Part shown: positions 45,232-53,490 of the stretch, in pieces
Layout: each line of letters opens with the position of its first letter
How positions within the stretch are numbered: position 1 is the stretch's first letter
From: Streptacidiphilus rugosus AM-16
GTDB lineage: Bacteria > Actinomycetota > Actinomycetes > Streptomycetales > Streptomycetaceae
Length of the DNA: 64,000 nucleotides
Direction: 5' to 3'
Assembly (NCBI RefSeq): GCF_000744655.1
Contig: NZ_JQMJ01000004.1
Coordinates: 3,038,001 to 3,102,000 of the forward strand
Program-made: the position numbers and the translations under genes
Notes under the pieces: generated by a model
Seen by the model: the letters and a program-made list of their open reading frames with translations, nothing else
Database searches by the model: none
What the model was told of the DNA's origin: nothing

Positions 45232-45789
45232 ATGGACCCTGTGATCTTGGAAACCGCGCGTCTCTCGCTCCGCCAGTTCACCGACGCGGACATCGACGGC
45301 ATCCACGCCGCCTGCCAGGACCCGGACACCCAGCGGTTCACCAGCGTGCCGGTGCCGTACCGGCGTGAGCACGCGGAGAGCTTCGTCAGGGAGATCTGCC
45401 CCAAGGGCTGGGCGGAGGAGACCCTGCTGAACTTCGGCTGCTTCCGCAGGGACACCGGCGAACTGGTCGCCTCCACCGGCTTCCACGGCCGCCAGTTCCG
45501 GACCGACGGCGTGCTGGAGATCGGCTACTGGAGCGTGCCGTCCCAGCGTCGGCAGGGCTTCACGGCGGAGGCGGTGGCCGCGATGTGCGACTGGGCCTTC
45601 GACGAGGTCGGCGTGGCCAGGATCGAGTGGCTGGCCATGGTCGGGAACCAGGGCTCCCGCGCGGTCGCCGAGAAGGTCGGCTTCCGCTTCGAGGGCACCC
45701 TTCGCTCCCGGCTGCTGCAGCACGGCGTCCGGAGCGACGCCTGGATCGGCGGACTGCTCAGCACGGATCGCGCCATGCGTCGAGACTGA
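45232..45789 (+). CDS. GNAT family N-acetyltransferase (RimJ/RimL-like)
   Basis: A 185-residue acetyl-CoA-dependent acetyltransferase. It shows [17 protein letters not shown] at the N-terminus, the beta4-alpha3 segment [19 protein letters not shown] (acetyl-CoA pyrophosphate-binding R/QxxGxx) and [21 protein letters not shown], the usual RimJ/RimL pattern. The substrate is unknown. The ATG at 45232 has no ribosome binding site; a -10-like GATACT lies six bases upstream, which suggests a leaderless message. Its 3' end overlaps the convergent GH114 gene by 32 bases. Confidence 0.82.
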   Translation: MDPVILETARLSLRQFTDADIDGIHAACQDPDTQRFTSVPVPYRREHAESFVREICPKGWAEETLLNFGCFRRDTGELVASTGFHGRQFRTDGVLEIGYWSVPSQRRQGFTAEAVAAMCDWAFDEVGVARIEWLAMVGNQGSRAVAEKVGFRFEGTLRSRLLQHGVRSDAWIGGLLSTDRAMRRD

Positions 45790-46612
45790 GGTGCTTGCGG
45801 ATCGCGCTCAGCCCGAGCCGTCGGGATTCCGCACAGAAAGCCGACCCCGGCAGGTGGTACTCGGCCTCGAAGACGGGCTTGTGCGCGGCGACGAAGGGAC
45901 TGAGCAGGGCGCACTCCTGGAACTCGGCGCACTGCTCGTTGACGGCGAAGTCGAAGTCCGGCTGGAGCGCGACGACCTGGTCGAGGTCGTTCTTCAATCC
46001 GACGGCGAGCCCGCGCGCGTGCGCGAGGCGCGCGACGAGCCGGTCGAAGGCGAGCTGGTCCGCGGCGGTGAGGGGAAAGCCGGTGTCGTTGGCGTAGCCG
46101 TCGAGCTGGTCCGGCTCGACCCCGTCGAACCCCTTGGCCCGACATGCGTCGACGCGCTGCGCCAGGAGCGGCGCCAGCAGGTCCAGCCGCCGCACGTCCA
46201 GCCAGCGCTCGTCGGGCCACCCTTCGAGCGCTTTTCCGAGCAGCGCCTGGGGATACCGCCCGGCGTCGGGCCGATACGGCTCCCACGCACCGGCGTTGAC
46301 GTAACAGACGACCCTCCGTCCGGCGGCGTGCAGGGTCGCCACGACGGCGGCGGAGTTGTCGACGGCGTCGATGTCGTAGACCTGCGCGGCGACGGTGGTG
46401 TCGACGGGCGTGGTCAACTGCCACTGCCAGCTCTCCCCCACCGCTGGCACCCACCGCGCCTGCGCGCTCCGCGCCGACGGCAAGGACGTGGGCGTGACCT
46501 CCACCGGTGCAACCCCTCCGGCACACGCGGCCAGTGTGAGCGCGACCCCTGCACACGCGAGGCCCGCCCGAATCGCACGCGGGCCCCTACCGCGCGGGCC
46601 CAGCTGCACCAT
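45758..46612 (-). CDS. Endo-alpha-1,4-polygalactosaminidase-like lipoprotein (GH114)
   Basis: A 284-residue exported GH114 hydrolase. The signal peptide ends in a lipobox (LTLAAC, Cys about 30), so it would be membrane-anchored outside. The barrel has VCYVNAGAWEPYRPD, WPDERWLDVRR, GFDGVEPDQLDGY (predicted catalytic acids), GLKNDLDQ and a C-terminal [10 protein letters not shown]. Characterised relatives (PelA hydrolase domain, fungal Ega3) cut galactosamine-containing polysaccharides. The ATG at 46612 directly abuts a dispersed repeat and has no ribosome binding site; a GTG three bases downstream is the other option. It is the last gene of a four-gene minus-strand group with a PelF-like transferase and an Agd3-like deacetylase. 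Confidence 0.85.
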   Translation of the reverse strand: MVQLGPRGRGPRAIRAGLACAGVALTLAACAGGVAPVEVTPTSLPSARSAQARWVPAVGESWQWQLTTPVDTTVAAQVYDIDAVDNSAAVVATLHAAGRRVVCYVNAGAWEPYRPDAGRYPQALLGKALEGWPDERWLDVRRLDLLAPLLAQRVDACRAKGFDGVEPDQLDGYANDTGFPLTAADQLAFDRLVARLAHARGLAVGLKNDLDQVVALQPDFDFAVNEQCAEFQECALLSPFVAAHKPVFEAEYHLPGSAFCAESRRLGLSAIRKHLSLDAWRDPC

Positions 46613-46743
46613 CAGGGGCGCGAGGAACCGGGCGACAAGCCACCCACCCGGGTGGACCCCGAACGCGCAGGGCCATCCTCCCCCAGCCTTCGGCCGGGGG
46701 TACCCACTTCGGGTGGGTGTTCGCGCAGTTCCCCGCGCCCCTG
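46613..46743. repeat. Dispersed inverted-repeat element, copy 6
   Basis: A 131-bp copy with left arm caggggcgcgaggaaccggg and right arm cgcagttccccgcgcccctg. Its centre is replaced by another hairpin (cccccagccttcggccgggg, 46680-46699). It lies exactly between the membrane protein gene and the GH114 start codon within the polysaccharide gene group. Confidence 0.85.
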
Positions 46744-46776
46744 GGTGCGTGCACCTGACCCACCATTGCCAAGGGC

Positions 46777-48168
46777 TCATCGGTGCCTCGTCGCGTCGCC
46801 GACGGCCAGCGCGGTGACCGCGAGCAGCACGCAGGCCGCCGCCGCGCTGACGCAGGTCTGCGCCGGGCCGGGAGGCACGCCCGCCGCGCGGGCGGCGACG
46901 AGCGCGGCCGCGCCCGCGCAGACCGCGGCGGTCGCCCGGCCCAGCAGGCCGAGGGACTGGAGCAGTTGGGCCGTCCAGATCGCCGCCGCGAGGGCCACCA
47001 GACCGCCGACGCCGGGGCCGCCCGCGTTCGGCCAGAGGAGGCCCACGGCCCAGGTCAGCGCCGCGACCACCAGCAGGTAGCCGCCCAGGCCCCGCAGTAC
47101 CGCGGCGAGGACCAGGCGTTGGAACTCCCTCGTCGCGCCCGCCCGGCCCAGGGCCAGCTCCGTCGCGCCGCGGCAGCGGGCGAGGAACCACTCCGCGCCG
47201 CCCATGCTGAGGGTCAGCGCCAGGGTGGCCGGTCCGATGTCCGCCAGGGTCAGCAGGGCGACGGCGAGGCCGAAGCAGCCGGCCTGGAGGGCGTCGCGCC
47301 ATTCGGGGAGCCAGTCGCCGCGCCGCGCCGTCGCCGGGCGGCCCGTCTCGCGCCAGCCGGCCCGGACCGCGAGGGCGACCGACAGCAGCAGCAGGACCGC
47401 GCCGAGCCAGTCCGGCGGGCCGCCCGCCCCCACGTGGCGTGCAGTGAGCATCCACAGCGCGCCGGTGGCCATCGGGGCCAGCGCCGCGACCAGCGCGCGC
47501 TCGCGGCCCAGCACCAGCAGCGCCGTCGCCGAGGCGAAGTACAGGGCCTGCCCGGTGGCGAAGACCACCGCGAGCGCCGACGAGCCCGGCGCGAGCGCGG
47601 CGAGCAGCGTCGCCAGCACCGCGCCTGCCACACCGCCGCGCGCCAGCACCGCGGCCGCGCCGGTGACGTCCTCGCGTCCCCGCCGGACGTAGGCGAGATG
47701 GGCGACGCCCTGACTCCAGCTCCAGCTGAAGAGCAGTGCCGCGCCGACGCTCCACTGCGAGCCGTGCGGCGGTCCGCCGAGGACGTAGCCGAGGCCCGGC
47801 AGGGCGAAGAGCAGTCCGCGCAGCGCGCAGCGCGAGGCGGGGACGCCCCAGGCGGACGACGCCGCGTGCTGACGCAGTCGCTTCGGCACCCGCTTGCGCG
47901 ACGGCCGCGGCTCCGTGTGCGCGCGGTGGAACAGCTCCTCGCCGAGCTCGAAGGCATCGCGTCGGCCGTAGCGCTGTTGGATCTGGCGGTCGGTGAGGCC
48001 CTCGGCCTCGATCGCCGCCACGACCTCGAGCGGGTGGACCGCGCTCGCGGCCACCCCGGCGAAGCGCTCCGCGATCTCCTCGCCCGGATCCTCCGCCACC
48101 GCGTGCGGGAGCGGCTCGGGCGCCGACTCCAGACGCAGGCCGCGCACCAGCTCCACGAACCCGCTCAC
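46777..48168 (-). CDS. Polytopic membrane protein of the PelF-like transferase gene pair
   Basis: A 463-residue protein of no family I recognise with certainty. Residues 1-110 are cytoplasmic and contain a short helical segment (VVAAIEAEGLTDRQIQQRYGRRDAFELGEELF). From about 112 on there are 11-12 hydrophobic helices, very rich in Ala, Leu and Gly. The start ATG at 48168 overlaps the stop of the glycosyltransferase gene by four bases, so the two are translated together. Its size and topology would suit a polysaccharide exporter or flippase of the PelG/Wzx kind, or the membrane half of a transferase complex, but no sequence motif proves this. GH114 follows after a repeat element. Confidence 0.75.
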   Translation of the reverse strand: MSGFVELVRGLRLESAPEPLPHAVAEDPGEEIAERFAGVAASAVHPLEVVAAIEAEGLTDRQIQQRYGRRDAFELGEELFHRAHTEPRPSRKRVPKRLRQHAASSAWGVPASRCALRGLLFALPGLGYVLGGPPHGSQWSVGAALLFSWSWSQGVAHLAYVRRGREDVTGAAAVLARGGVAGAVLATLLAALAPGSSALAVVFATGQALYFASATALLVLGRERALVAALAPMATGALWMLTARHVGAGGPPDWLGAVLLLLSVALAVRAGWRETGRPATARRGDWLPEWRDALQAGCFGLAVALLTLADIGPATLALTLSMGGAEWFLARCRGATELALGRAGATREFQRLVLAAVLRGLGGYLLVVAALTWAVGLLWPNAGGPGVGGLVALAAAIWTAQLLQSLGLLGRATAAVCAGAAALVAARAAGVPPGPAQTCVSAAAACVLLAVTALAVGDATRHR

Positions 48169-49670
48169 GTCGCGACCCTCGCCCTCGCGCCGCCGCCGAC
48201 CCGCTGCGTCGGCAGCATCGCCCTCAGCGACGACGCGGAGACCGTCTCTCCCGACAACTCACCGTAGAGGGAACGGAATTGCGCGACGGTCCGCTCGACC
48301 GTGAACTCCGCCTCGACCCGGCGTCTGGCCGCGGCGCCCAGCCTGGCCCGTTCCGCCGGATCGCGCAGCAGGGCCAGCGTGGCGGCGGCCAGCGCCTCGG
48401 GCTCGCGCGGGGGCACGACCAGACCGGTGTCGCCGACCGCCTCCCGCACGCCGCCGACGTCGGTCGAGACGGTGGCCCGGCCGCAGGCCATGGCCTCGAT
48501 CAGGCTGAAGGGGAACCCCTCGGAGATGCTGGAGAGCAGCACGACCGAGCCGGCCGCGTACGCGTCCTTGACCGCGTCGATGCGGCCTTCGAAGACCATC
48601 GCGTCCGTCACCCCCAGCTCGGCGGCCAGCGCGTCCAGGCGCTCGCGGTACGCCTCACCGCCGGCGGGAACCCCGCCGAAGAGGCGCAGCCGCACCTGCG
48701 GCAGCTCGGCCCGCACCAGCGCGAAGGCCCGCAGCAGCGTCTCCAGATCCTTGATCGGATCGACCCGCCCGGCCCAGCTCAGCGTCAACTCGGCGGGTTC
48801 GGCACCGGCCTGCGGGAACTGCTCCAGGTCGACGCCGTTGTAGACGGTGCGGATCCGGCGCGGGTCGCAGCCGCCCCGTTCCTCCCACCGCCGGTTGTAA
48901 CGGTTACAGGGCGCCACGATATCGGCACTGCGGTAACTCTCCGTGGCGAGCATCCGGTAGAAGCCCAGCAACAGCGTCTTGACCGGCCGGGAGAAGGGCG
49001 CCGCCCGGAAGCTCAGGAAGCGTTCGCGCAGGTAGATGCCGTGCTCGGAGAGAAGCATCGGCACACCGTGGAAGCGCCGCGCGGTCAGCCCCGGCAGCGC
49101 GGCCAGACCCCCGGTCGCGACGTGCACGACCCCACGGGCCGGCGGCTGCACGGCGAGCGGCCGCAGCGCGTGCTCCAGCAGGTCCGTTCCCTCCAAGGCG
49201 TCGCGGAAGGTCGGCTGGTCGCGGCTGGTGGGCAGGAACGGCAGCCGCCAGACGCCCTGGAGCGAGCGCAGCGCGCCCTCACTGCGCAGGGCGGCGGTCA
49301 ACGAGCCGCCGGTGAGCGCGAACTCGGAGAGTTCGTAGAGCTCGTCGGCGAAGTACTGCTCGAAGTCCGGGTCGAGCAGGGAGAGCAGGAAACGCTCGTA
49401 GCCGGCGAGAAAGCGGCGCAGAGCCCGGCCGCGCGGGGCCCTGCCCGGAGCGGGCGGCCCCCACATCGCCACCGAGCTGACCGAGGCGACCTGCTCGGGC
49501 AACGGCCAGACCACCGGCTCCTGGCCGCTGCCGGTGATCCCCAGAACGTGGAATCGCACCTCCGGCATGCCGCGTACCAACTGGTCGCACCAGGTGCTGA
49601 CACCGCCGTGGATGTACGGATACGTGCCCTCCGTCAGCAGGGTGACCTCCAGCGGCCCCGGGCTGTTCAT
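48165..49670 (-). CDS. PelF-like family 4 glycosyltransferase
   Basis: A 501-residue cytoplasmic GT4 enzyme, close to the length of PelF (about 507). The N-terminal DUF3492-type domain begins VTLLTEGTYPYIHGGVSTW and contains PMLLSEHGIYLRER, both hallmarks of PelF. The C-terminal donor-binding half has YNGVDLEQF, SWAGRVDPIKDLETLLRAF and the retaining-GT motif SEGFPFSLIEAMACG (Glu-X7-Glu). PelF polymerises GalNAc/GlcNAc from UDP-sugars in Pel synthesis, so a hexosamine polymer is the likely product (inference). The ATG at 49670 is chosen from alignment to the family start. Ninety bases and a strong hairpin separate it from the deacetylase upstream. Confidence 0.88.
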   Translation of the reverse strand: MNSPGPLEVTLLTEGTYPYIHGGVSTWCDQLVRGMPEVRFHVLGITGSGQEPVVWPLPEQVASVSSVAMWGPPAPGRAPRGRALRRFLAGYERFLLSLLDPDFEQYFADELYELSEFALTGGSLTAALRSEGALRSLQGVWRLPFLPTSRDQPTFRDALEGTDLLEHALRPLAVQPPARGVVHVATGGLAALPGLTARRFHGVPMLLSEHGIYLRERFLSFRAAPFSRPVKTLLLGFYRMLATESYRSADIVAPCNRYNRRWEERGGCDPRRIRTVYNGVDLEQFPQAGAEPAELTLSWAGRVDPIKDLETLLRAFALVRAELPQVRLRLFGGVPAGGEAYRERLDALAAELGVTDAMVFEGRIDAVKDAYAAGSVVLLSSISEGFPFSLIEAMACGRATVSTDVGGVREAVGDTGLVVPPREPEALAAATLALLRDPAERARLGAAARRRVEAEFTVERTVAQFRSLYGELSGETVSASSLRAMLPTQRVGGGARARVAT

Positions 49671-49712
49671 GCGGGCTTGCCCCCCTCGTGCAGTTGTCGT
49701 TCGTGCGGAGTT

Positions 49713-49746
49713 CGGGGGCGTGCGGCCGCCTGGCCGCACGCCCCCG
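49713..49746. terminator. Hairpin between deacetylase and PelF-like genes
   Basis: A perfect 15-bp stem (49713-49727 with 49732-49746) and a gcct loop, 14 bases past the deacetylase stop on the minus strand and upstream of the glycosyltransferase start. It could be a terminator or a partial one that lowers downstream expression. Confidence 0.75.
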
Positions 49747-49760
49747 GTGGTACGGCCGGG

Positions 49761-51974
49761 CTACTTCTGCCCGTGCAGCAGCTTGGCGACGCCGGTGACC
49801 GTGAGCGGGACCGCCTTCGCCACCGTCGAGAGCTGGAGCGGCTGCTGGGTGGTGGGCGCGGCCGGGGTCGCCCCGGAGGTGGCGGCCGGAGCGGCGGGCG
49901 CGGCCGGGGTGCCGGCCGCGGTCAGCTTGAGCGTGATCGAGCTCTGCAGCGTGCCCGGGCTCATCCAGCCCGAGAGCTCGCCCGCGTAGGCGCTGCCGAC
50001 CGGGCCGGAGCCGAGGCCGAGCAGCAGCGTCTGCGTCGTGCCCGTCGGCATGGTGACCGGAACCTGCACCCCGGCCGGGGCCTGGAGGGTGACCGTGCTG
50101 CCGACCCGGTAGGCGGTGACCTGGTTGGCCGCGACCGCCGACTGCCAGGCGGCCCGCTGCTGCAGCTCCTTGCCGATCGCGGATTCGCGCAGGTTGACGA
50201 TCGGGGTGTTGGCCGCCATCAGGCTCGCGTAGTCGGCGAACAGCGAGTTGAGCACCGGGTAGAGGATCCGGTCCTCGGCCAGGTTGGACTGGTGCGCGTA
50301 GTGCGGGTCCGGGTTGTCGCCGAGGATGTGGCCCATGTCGATCCTGGACTCCAGCGGCACGATGTAGTCGCTGTAGCCGGTGGAGAGGTCGAGCGGGGCC
50401 GGCATGCAGGTCGTCGTGGCCGGGTTGGCGGTGCAGATGCCGCTGCCGCCCTGGGTCGAGGCCGTGTAGAGCCAGTTGTACTCGTCGACCTCGTCGGCCA
50501 CGTGGCCGGCGTTGTAGTAGACGTTCATCGGGAAGCGCGGCACCGTGAGCGCGCCGCCGACGGCCCGCTGGTCGGGCTCGCGGGAGTGGTCGCTGCCGGT
50601 CCACTTGATGCCCGCGCTGTTCAGCGCGGGGGCCAGGTTGGGGTTGTCCACCGGCTGCTGCGGCAGCGTCCTGAGGCCCGAGTGCTCGCCGGTGACGAGC
50701 TCGGTGGCGTCGATGGACAGGCCCTTCTGCCGGGCCCAGGTGACGTTCTGGGTGATCGCGTCCTGGATCGTCTTCTGGTCCGTCCAGACCGTGGCGCCGC
50801 TCGCGTCCGTGGTGCAGGACCAGGGGACGGTCGTGGTGTTCTGCACGCAGCCGAGGAACGGGTGGCTGTAGGTGTGGTCGACCCAGCGGAACGAGGCCTT
50901 GTTCTGCAGCAGGGAGTCGGTCAGCGGGTCGTCGACCGTGCCGTTCTGGGTGGCGTCGTCGCTGCCGCCGGCGTTGAAGAGGAAGTCGAGGGTGAAGTTG
51001 TTCGTCTTCTCCCACTGCTGGGCGTAGGTCACGTCCGCCGGGGTCATCCGGATCTGCGACTCGGCGGGCGTGCCCTGGCAGGCCGAGGCGGCGTCGCCGG
51101 GGGTGCACTTGGCCGTGCTGCTCCAGCGGTCGTCCGGCAGCATGACGTCGTCGATGTGCATGGCGAAGTAGTTGCGGTCGTAGCCGATGTGGACGCCCTG
51201 CGTCATCCAGTCGACGATGCCGCGCGCCAGCAGGCGGTACTGCTGCTGGTACTGGTTGTAGGCGAAGGTGAGCACCAGCTCCGACACGCCGCCGTGGTCG
51301 TACTCGCCGGCGAGCACGCCCTGGGCGCCCCCGCCGTTCGGGATCGGCATGGTGACCATCGGGGTGAACGAGGCGCCCGCGGCCTGCGTGGCCAGCGGCG
51401 TGGCCAGGTACCCGTAGCTCTCGGTCACGCTCGGGTCGTTGTCCTCGAAGGGCACGCTGCCCTTGAGGTAGCGGAACGGGCCGCCGAGGCCGGCCGTGGT
51501 GACCGCGCCCTGCATCCCGTCCAGCGCGCCGATGTAGCCGGGGGAGGCCGGCCAGTTGAGCCCGACGGCGGGCTGCGCGTAGGTGTACGCGTCGACCTGG
51601 CGGACGCCGAAGGTCTGCTCGTAGCTCGCCAGCGCCGCCATCTCCGCCGAACCGGCGGGGAACGGCGCGTTGTTGGGCAGCACCACGGCCTGGTAGCGCG
51701 CCTCGGCCCGGCCGCTGGAGTCCGTGCCGCTCAGGAAGGCGGCGTTGATCGTGGGCCGCGACGCGTCCGAGAGGCTCACCCTGGTGTAGGGCGTGCCGGT
51801 GAGGTCCAGCTCGTTGACGATGGCGGCCACCGAGGGCCCGCCGTCGTCCACGACGAGGACTCTGAGGTCGATCCGCTGCGCGGTGTTCGCCGCGCTCGCC
51901 CCGACGGCCGGCGCGCTGAGCGCCAGCAGTCCCGCCGCGGTGAACGCGGCGGCCCAACGGGTCCTACGACCCAT
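49761..51974 (-). CDS. Secreted polysaccharide deacetylase, CE18/Agd3-like
   Basis: A 737-residue exported protein. The signal peptide (about 5-28, ending GASA) is followed by an N-terminal beta-rich domain with LRVLVVDDGGPSVAAI. The deacetylase-like domain has MHIDDVMLPDD (Asp-Asp near 274) and DHTYSHPFLGC (His pair near 366-371), the metal-binding pattern of polysaccharide deacetylases as arranged in Agd3. A further carbohydrate-contact region contains TGEHSGL. An Ala/Pro linker and a short tail close it. Agd3 deacetylates GalNAc in fungal galactosaminogalactan; the partner genes here suggest a similar substrate. The ATG at 51974 has GGAGG six bases upstream. The family call rests on motifs and gene context. 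Confidence 0.8.
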   Translation of the reverse strand: MGRRTRWAAAFTAAGLLALSAPAVGASAANTAQRIDLRVLVVDDGGPSVAAIVNELDLTGTPYTRVSLSDASRPTINAAFLSGTDSSGRAEARYQAVVLPNNAPFPAGSAEMAALASYEQTFGVRQVDAYTYAQPAVGLNWPASPGYIGALDGMQGAVTTAGLGGPFRYLKGSVPFEDNDPSVTESYGYLATPLATQAAGASFTPMVTMPIPNGGGAQGVLAGEYDHGGVSELVLTFAYNQYQQQYRLLARGIVDWMTQGVHIGYDRNYFAMHIDDVMLPDDRWSSTAKCTPGDAASACQGTPAESQIRMTPADVTYAQQWEKTNNFTLDFLFNAGGSDDATQNGTVDDPLTDSLLQNKASFRWVDHTYSHPFLGCVQNTTTVPWSCTTDASGATVWTDQKTIQDAITQNVTWARQKGLSIDATELVTGEHSGLRTLPQQPVDNPNLAPALNSAGIKWTGSDHSREPDQRAVGGALTVPRFPMNVYYNAGHVADEVDEYNWLYTASTQGGSGICTANPATTTCMPAPLDLSTGYSDYIVPLESRIDMGHILGDNPDPHYAHQSNLAEDRILYPVLNSLFADYASLMAANTPIVNLRESAIGKELQQRAAWQSAVAANQVTAYRVGSTVTLQAPAGVQVPVTMPTGTTQTLLLGLGSGPVGSAYAGELSGWMSPGTLQSSITLKLTAAGTPAAPAAPAATSGATPAAPTTQQPLQLSTVAKAVPLTVTGVAKLLHGQK

Positions 51975-52256
51975 GTCGTCCCTCCCAGGGGCGTGCACGG
52001 ACAGATTTCGCGCACGCCGAAAGAATCGAAGAAGAAAGAATGAAAGGAATCCCCGAAACAGTCCCGAAGACCCGCAGAACCCCCAGCCCCCCGCGGGCAG
52101 CTCTCCGGCTGCGAATGCCAGGCTAGGAGCAGCCGGGGCGGCAAACCCACTCCGATCGGCTTTCTCCACTCGTCGGCGTGAGCTTGTGGACGGTCGTTTG
52201 ATTAGCGTCACTCGCAACGGTGAGGACTGTCAGTGGCGCGGCCTAGGCTGCGGTGC

Positions 52257-53453
52257 ATGACCACCTCGCCGCAGCTTCCCGAGCTCACCGCCGACCAGGC
52301 CCGTCGGATCGCCCTGCGGGCGCAGGGCCTGCTCGGGGCGCCCGACCGCCGGGCCGGCGTGCGCGGGATGCTGCGGCGGCTCGGCTCGGTCCAGCTGGAC
52401 ACGATCTCGGTGCTGGCCCGCTCGCACGAGCTGATCCCCTACGCGAGGCTCGGGGCCGTCGGGCGGCCCGCGGTCGAGGCCGCCTACTGGAGCGGCGGCC
52501 GGTCCTTCGAGTACTGGTCGCACGCCGCCTGTGTGCTGCCGGTCGAGGAGTGGCCGCTCTTCGCGTTCCGCCGCCGCCGCTTCCTGGAACGCGGCCACCG
52601 CTGGCACCGGATGGAGGACGCCGAGCGCTCCTGCGCCGAGATCGTCGCGAAGCTCCGCGCCGAGGGCCCGCTGCTGACCTCGGACCTGGGCGGCGCCAAG
52701 AAGGGCGGCGAGTGGTGGGACTGGTCCGAGTCGAAGATCGCCGTCGAGTGGCTGCTGGACACCGGCGTGGTGGTCTGCTCGGAGCGCCGCGGCTGGCGCC
52801 GGGTCTACTCGCTGGCCGAACAGGCCGTCCCTGCCGAGCTGTTGAACACCGAGCTCGACGACGCAGCCTGCCTGCGGCAGTTGGTCGCCCAGTCCGGCAC
52901 CGCCCTCGGCGTGGCCACCGAGAAGGATCTGGCCGACTACCACCGGCTGCGGATCGACCAGGTCGCCGCGGCCCTGCCGGGTTCCGGTCTGGTGCCGGTC
53001 AGGGTCCACGGCTGGGCGAACGGCTCGAAGCGCGGCGGCGACGGCGTCACGGCCTGGGCGGATCCGGCCGCCCTGGCTGAGGAGCCGCGCGGCCGTCACC
53101 GCACGACGCTGCTCTCGCCGTTCGACTCACTGATCTGGGACCGGGCCCGCACCGAGCGGGTCTTCGGCTTCACCCACCGCCTGGAGGCGTACACGCCGCG
53201 GCACAAGCGGGTCCACGGCTACTTCACCATGCCGCTGCTGGCCGGCGGCCGTCTGGTGGGCCGCGTCGATCCCGCCCGCGAGGGCCGGACGCTGGTGGCC
53301 CGTCAGGTCTCGCTCACCACCCCCAAGGCCCTGGACGCGCTGGCGGAGGCGCTGCGCGAGGCAGCCGGCTGGGTCGGCTGCGACGCGGTCAGGGTCGAGC
53401 AGCTGCACGACGAGTCCCTGCGCGCCCCGCTGCAGAAGCGGCTCGACGCCTAG
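52257..53453 (+). CDS. AlkX/YcaQ-like winged-helix DNA glycosylase
   Basis: A 398-residue HTH_42 protein of the YcaQ kind. The motif Gln46-Leu-Asp48 (in GSVQLDTISVLARSHELI) corresponds to the catalytic Gln-X-Asp of AlkX/YcaQ, which excises alkylated bases and unhooks interstrand crosslinks. Other family marks are WSHAACVLP, the winged-helix stretch LLTSDLGGAKKGGEWWDWSESKIAVEWLL, LLSPFDSLIWDR and RVHGYFTMPLL. The ATG at 52257 gives MTTSPQLPEL without a strong ribosome binding site. It is convergent with the response regulator gene (37-base gap) and divergent from the deacetylase. Confidence 0.87.
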   Translation: MTTSPQLPELTADQARRIALRAQGLLGAPDRRAGVRGMLRRLGSVQLDTISVLARSHELIPYARLGAVGRPAVEAAYWSGGRSFEYWSHAACVLPVEEWPLFAFRRRRFLERGHRWHRMEDAERSCAEIVAKLRAEGPLLTSDLGGAKKGGEWWDWSESKIAVEWLLDTGVVVCSERRGWRRVYSLAEQAVPAELLNTELDDAACLRQLVAQSGTALGVATEKDLADYHRLRIDQVAAALPGSGLVPVRVHGWANGSKRGGDGVTAWADPAALAEEPRGRHRTTLLSPFDSLIWDRARTERVFGFTHRLEAYTPRHKRVHGYFTMPLLAGGRLVGRVDPAREGRTLVARQVSLTTPKALDALAEALREAAGWVGCDAVRVEQLHDESLRAPLQKRLDA

Positions 53454-53490
53454 CCCCGTCCAGCGGCGGGCTGCGCGCGGTGGGAGGCGG

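Noticed and set aside
46777..48168. Firm assignment of the membrane protein as PelG
   Set aside because: Topology and context fit, but the sequence shows no PelG motif and has an extra cytoplasmic N-terminal domain.
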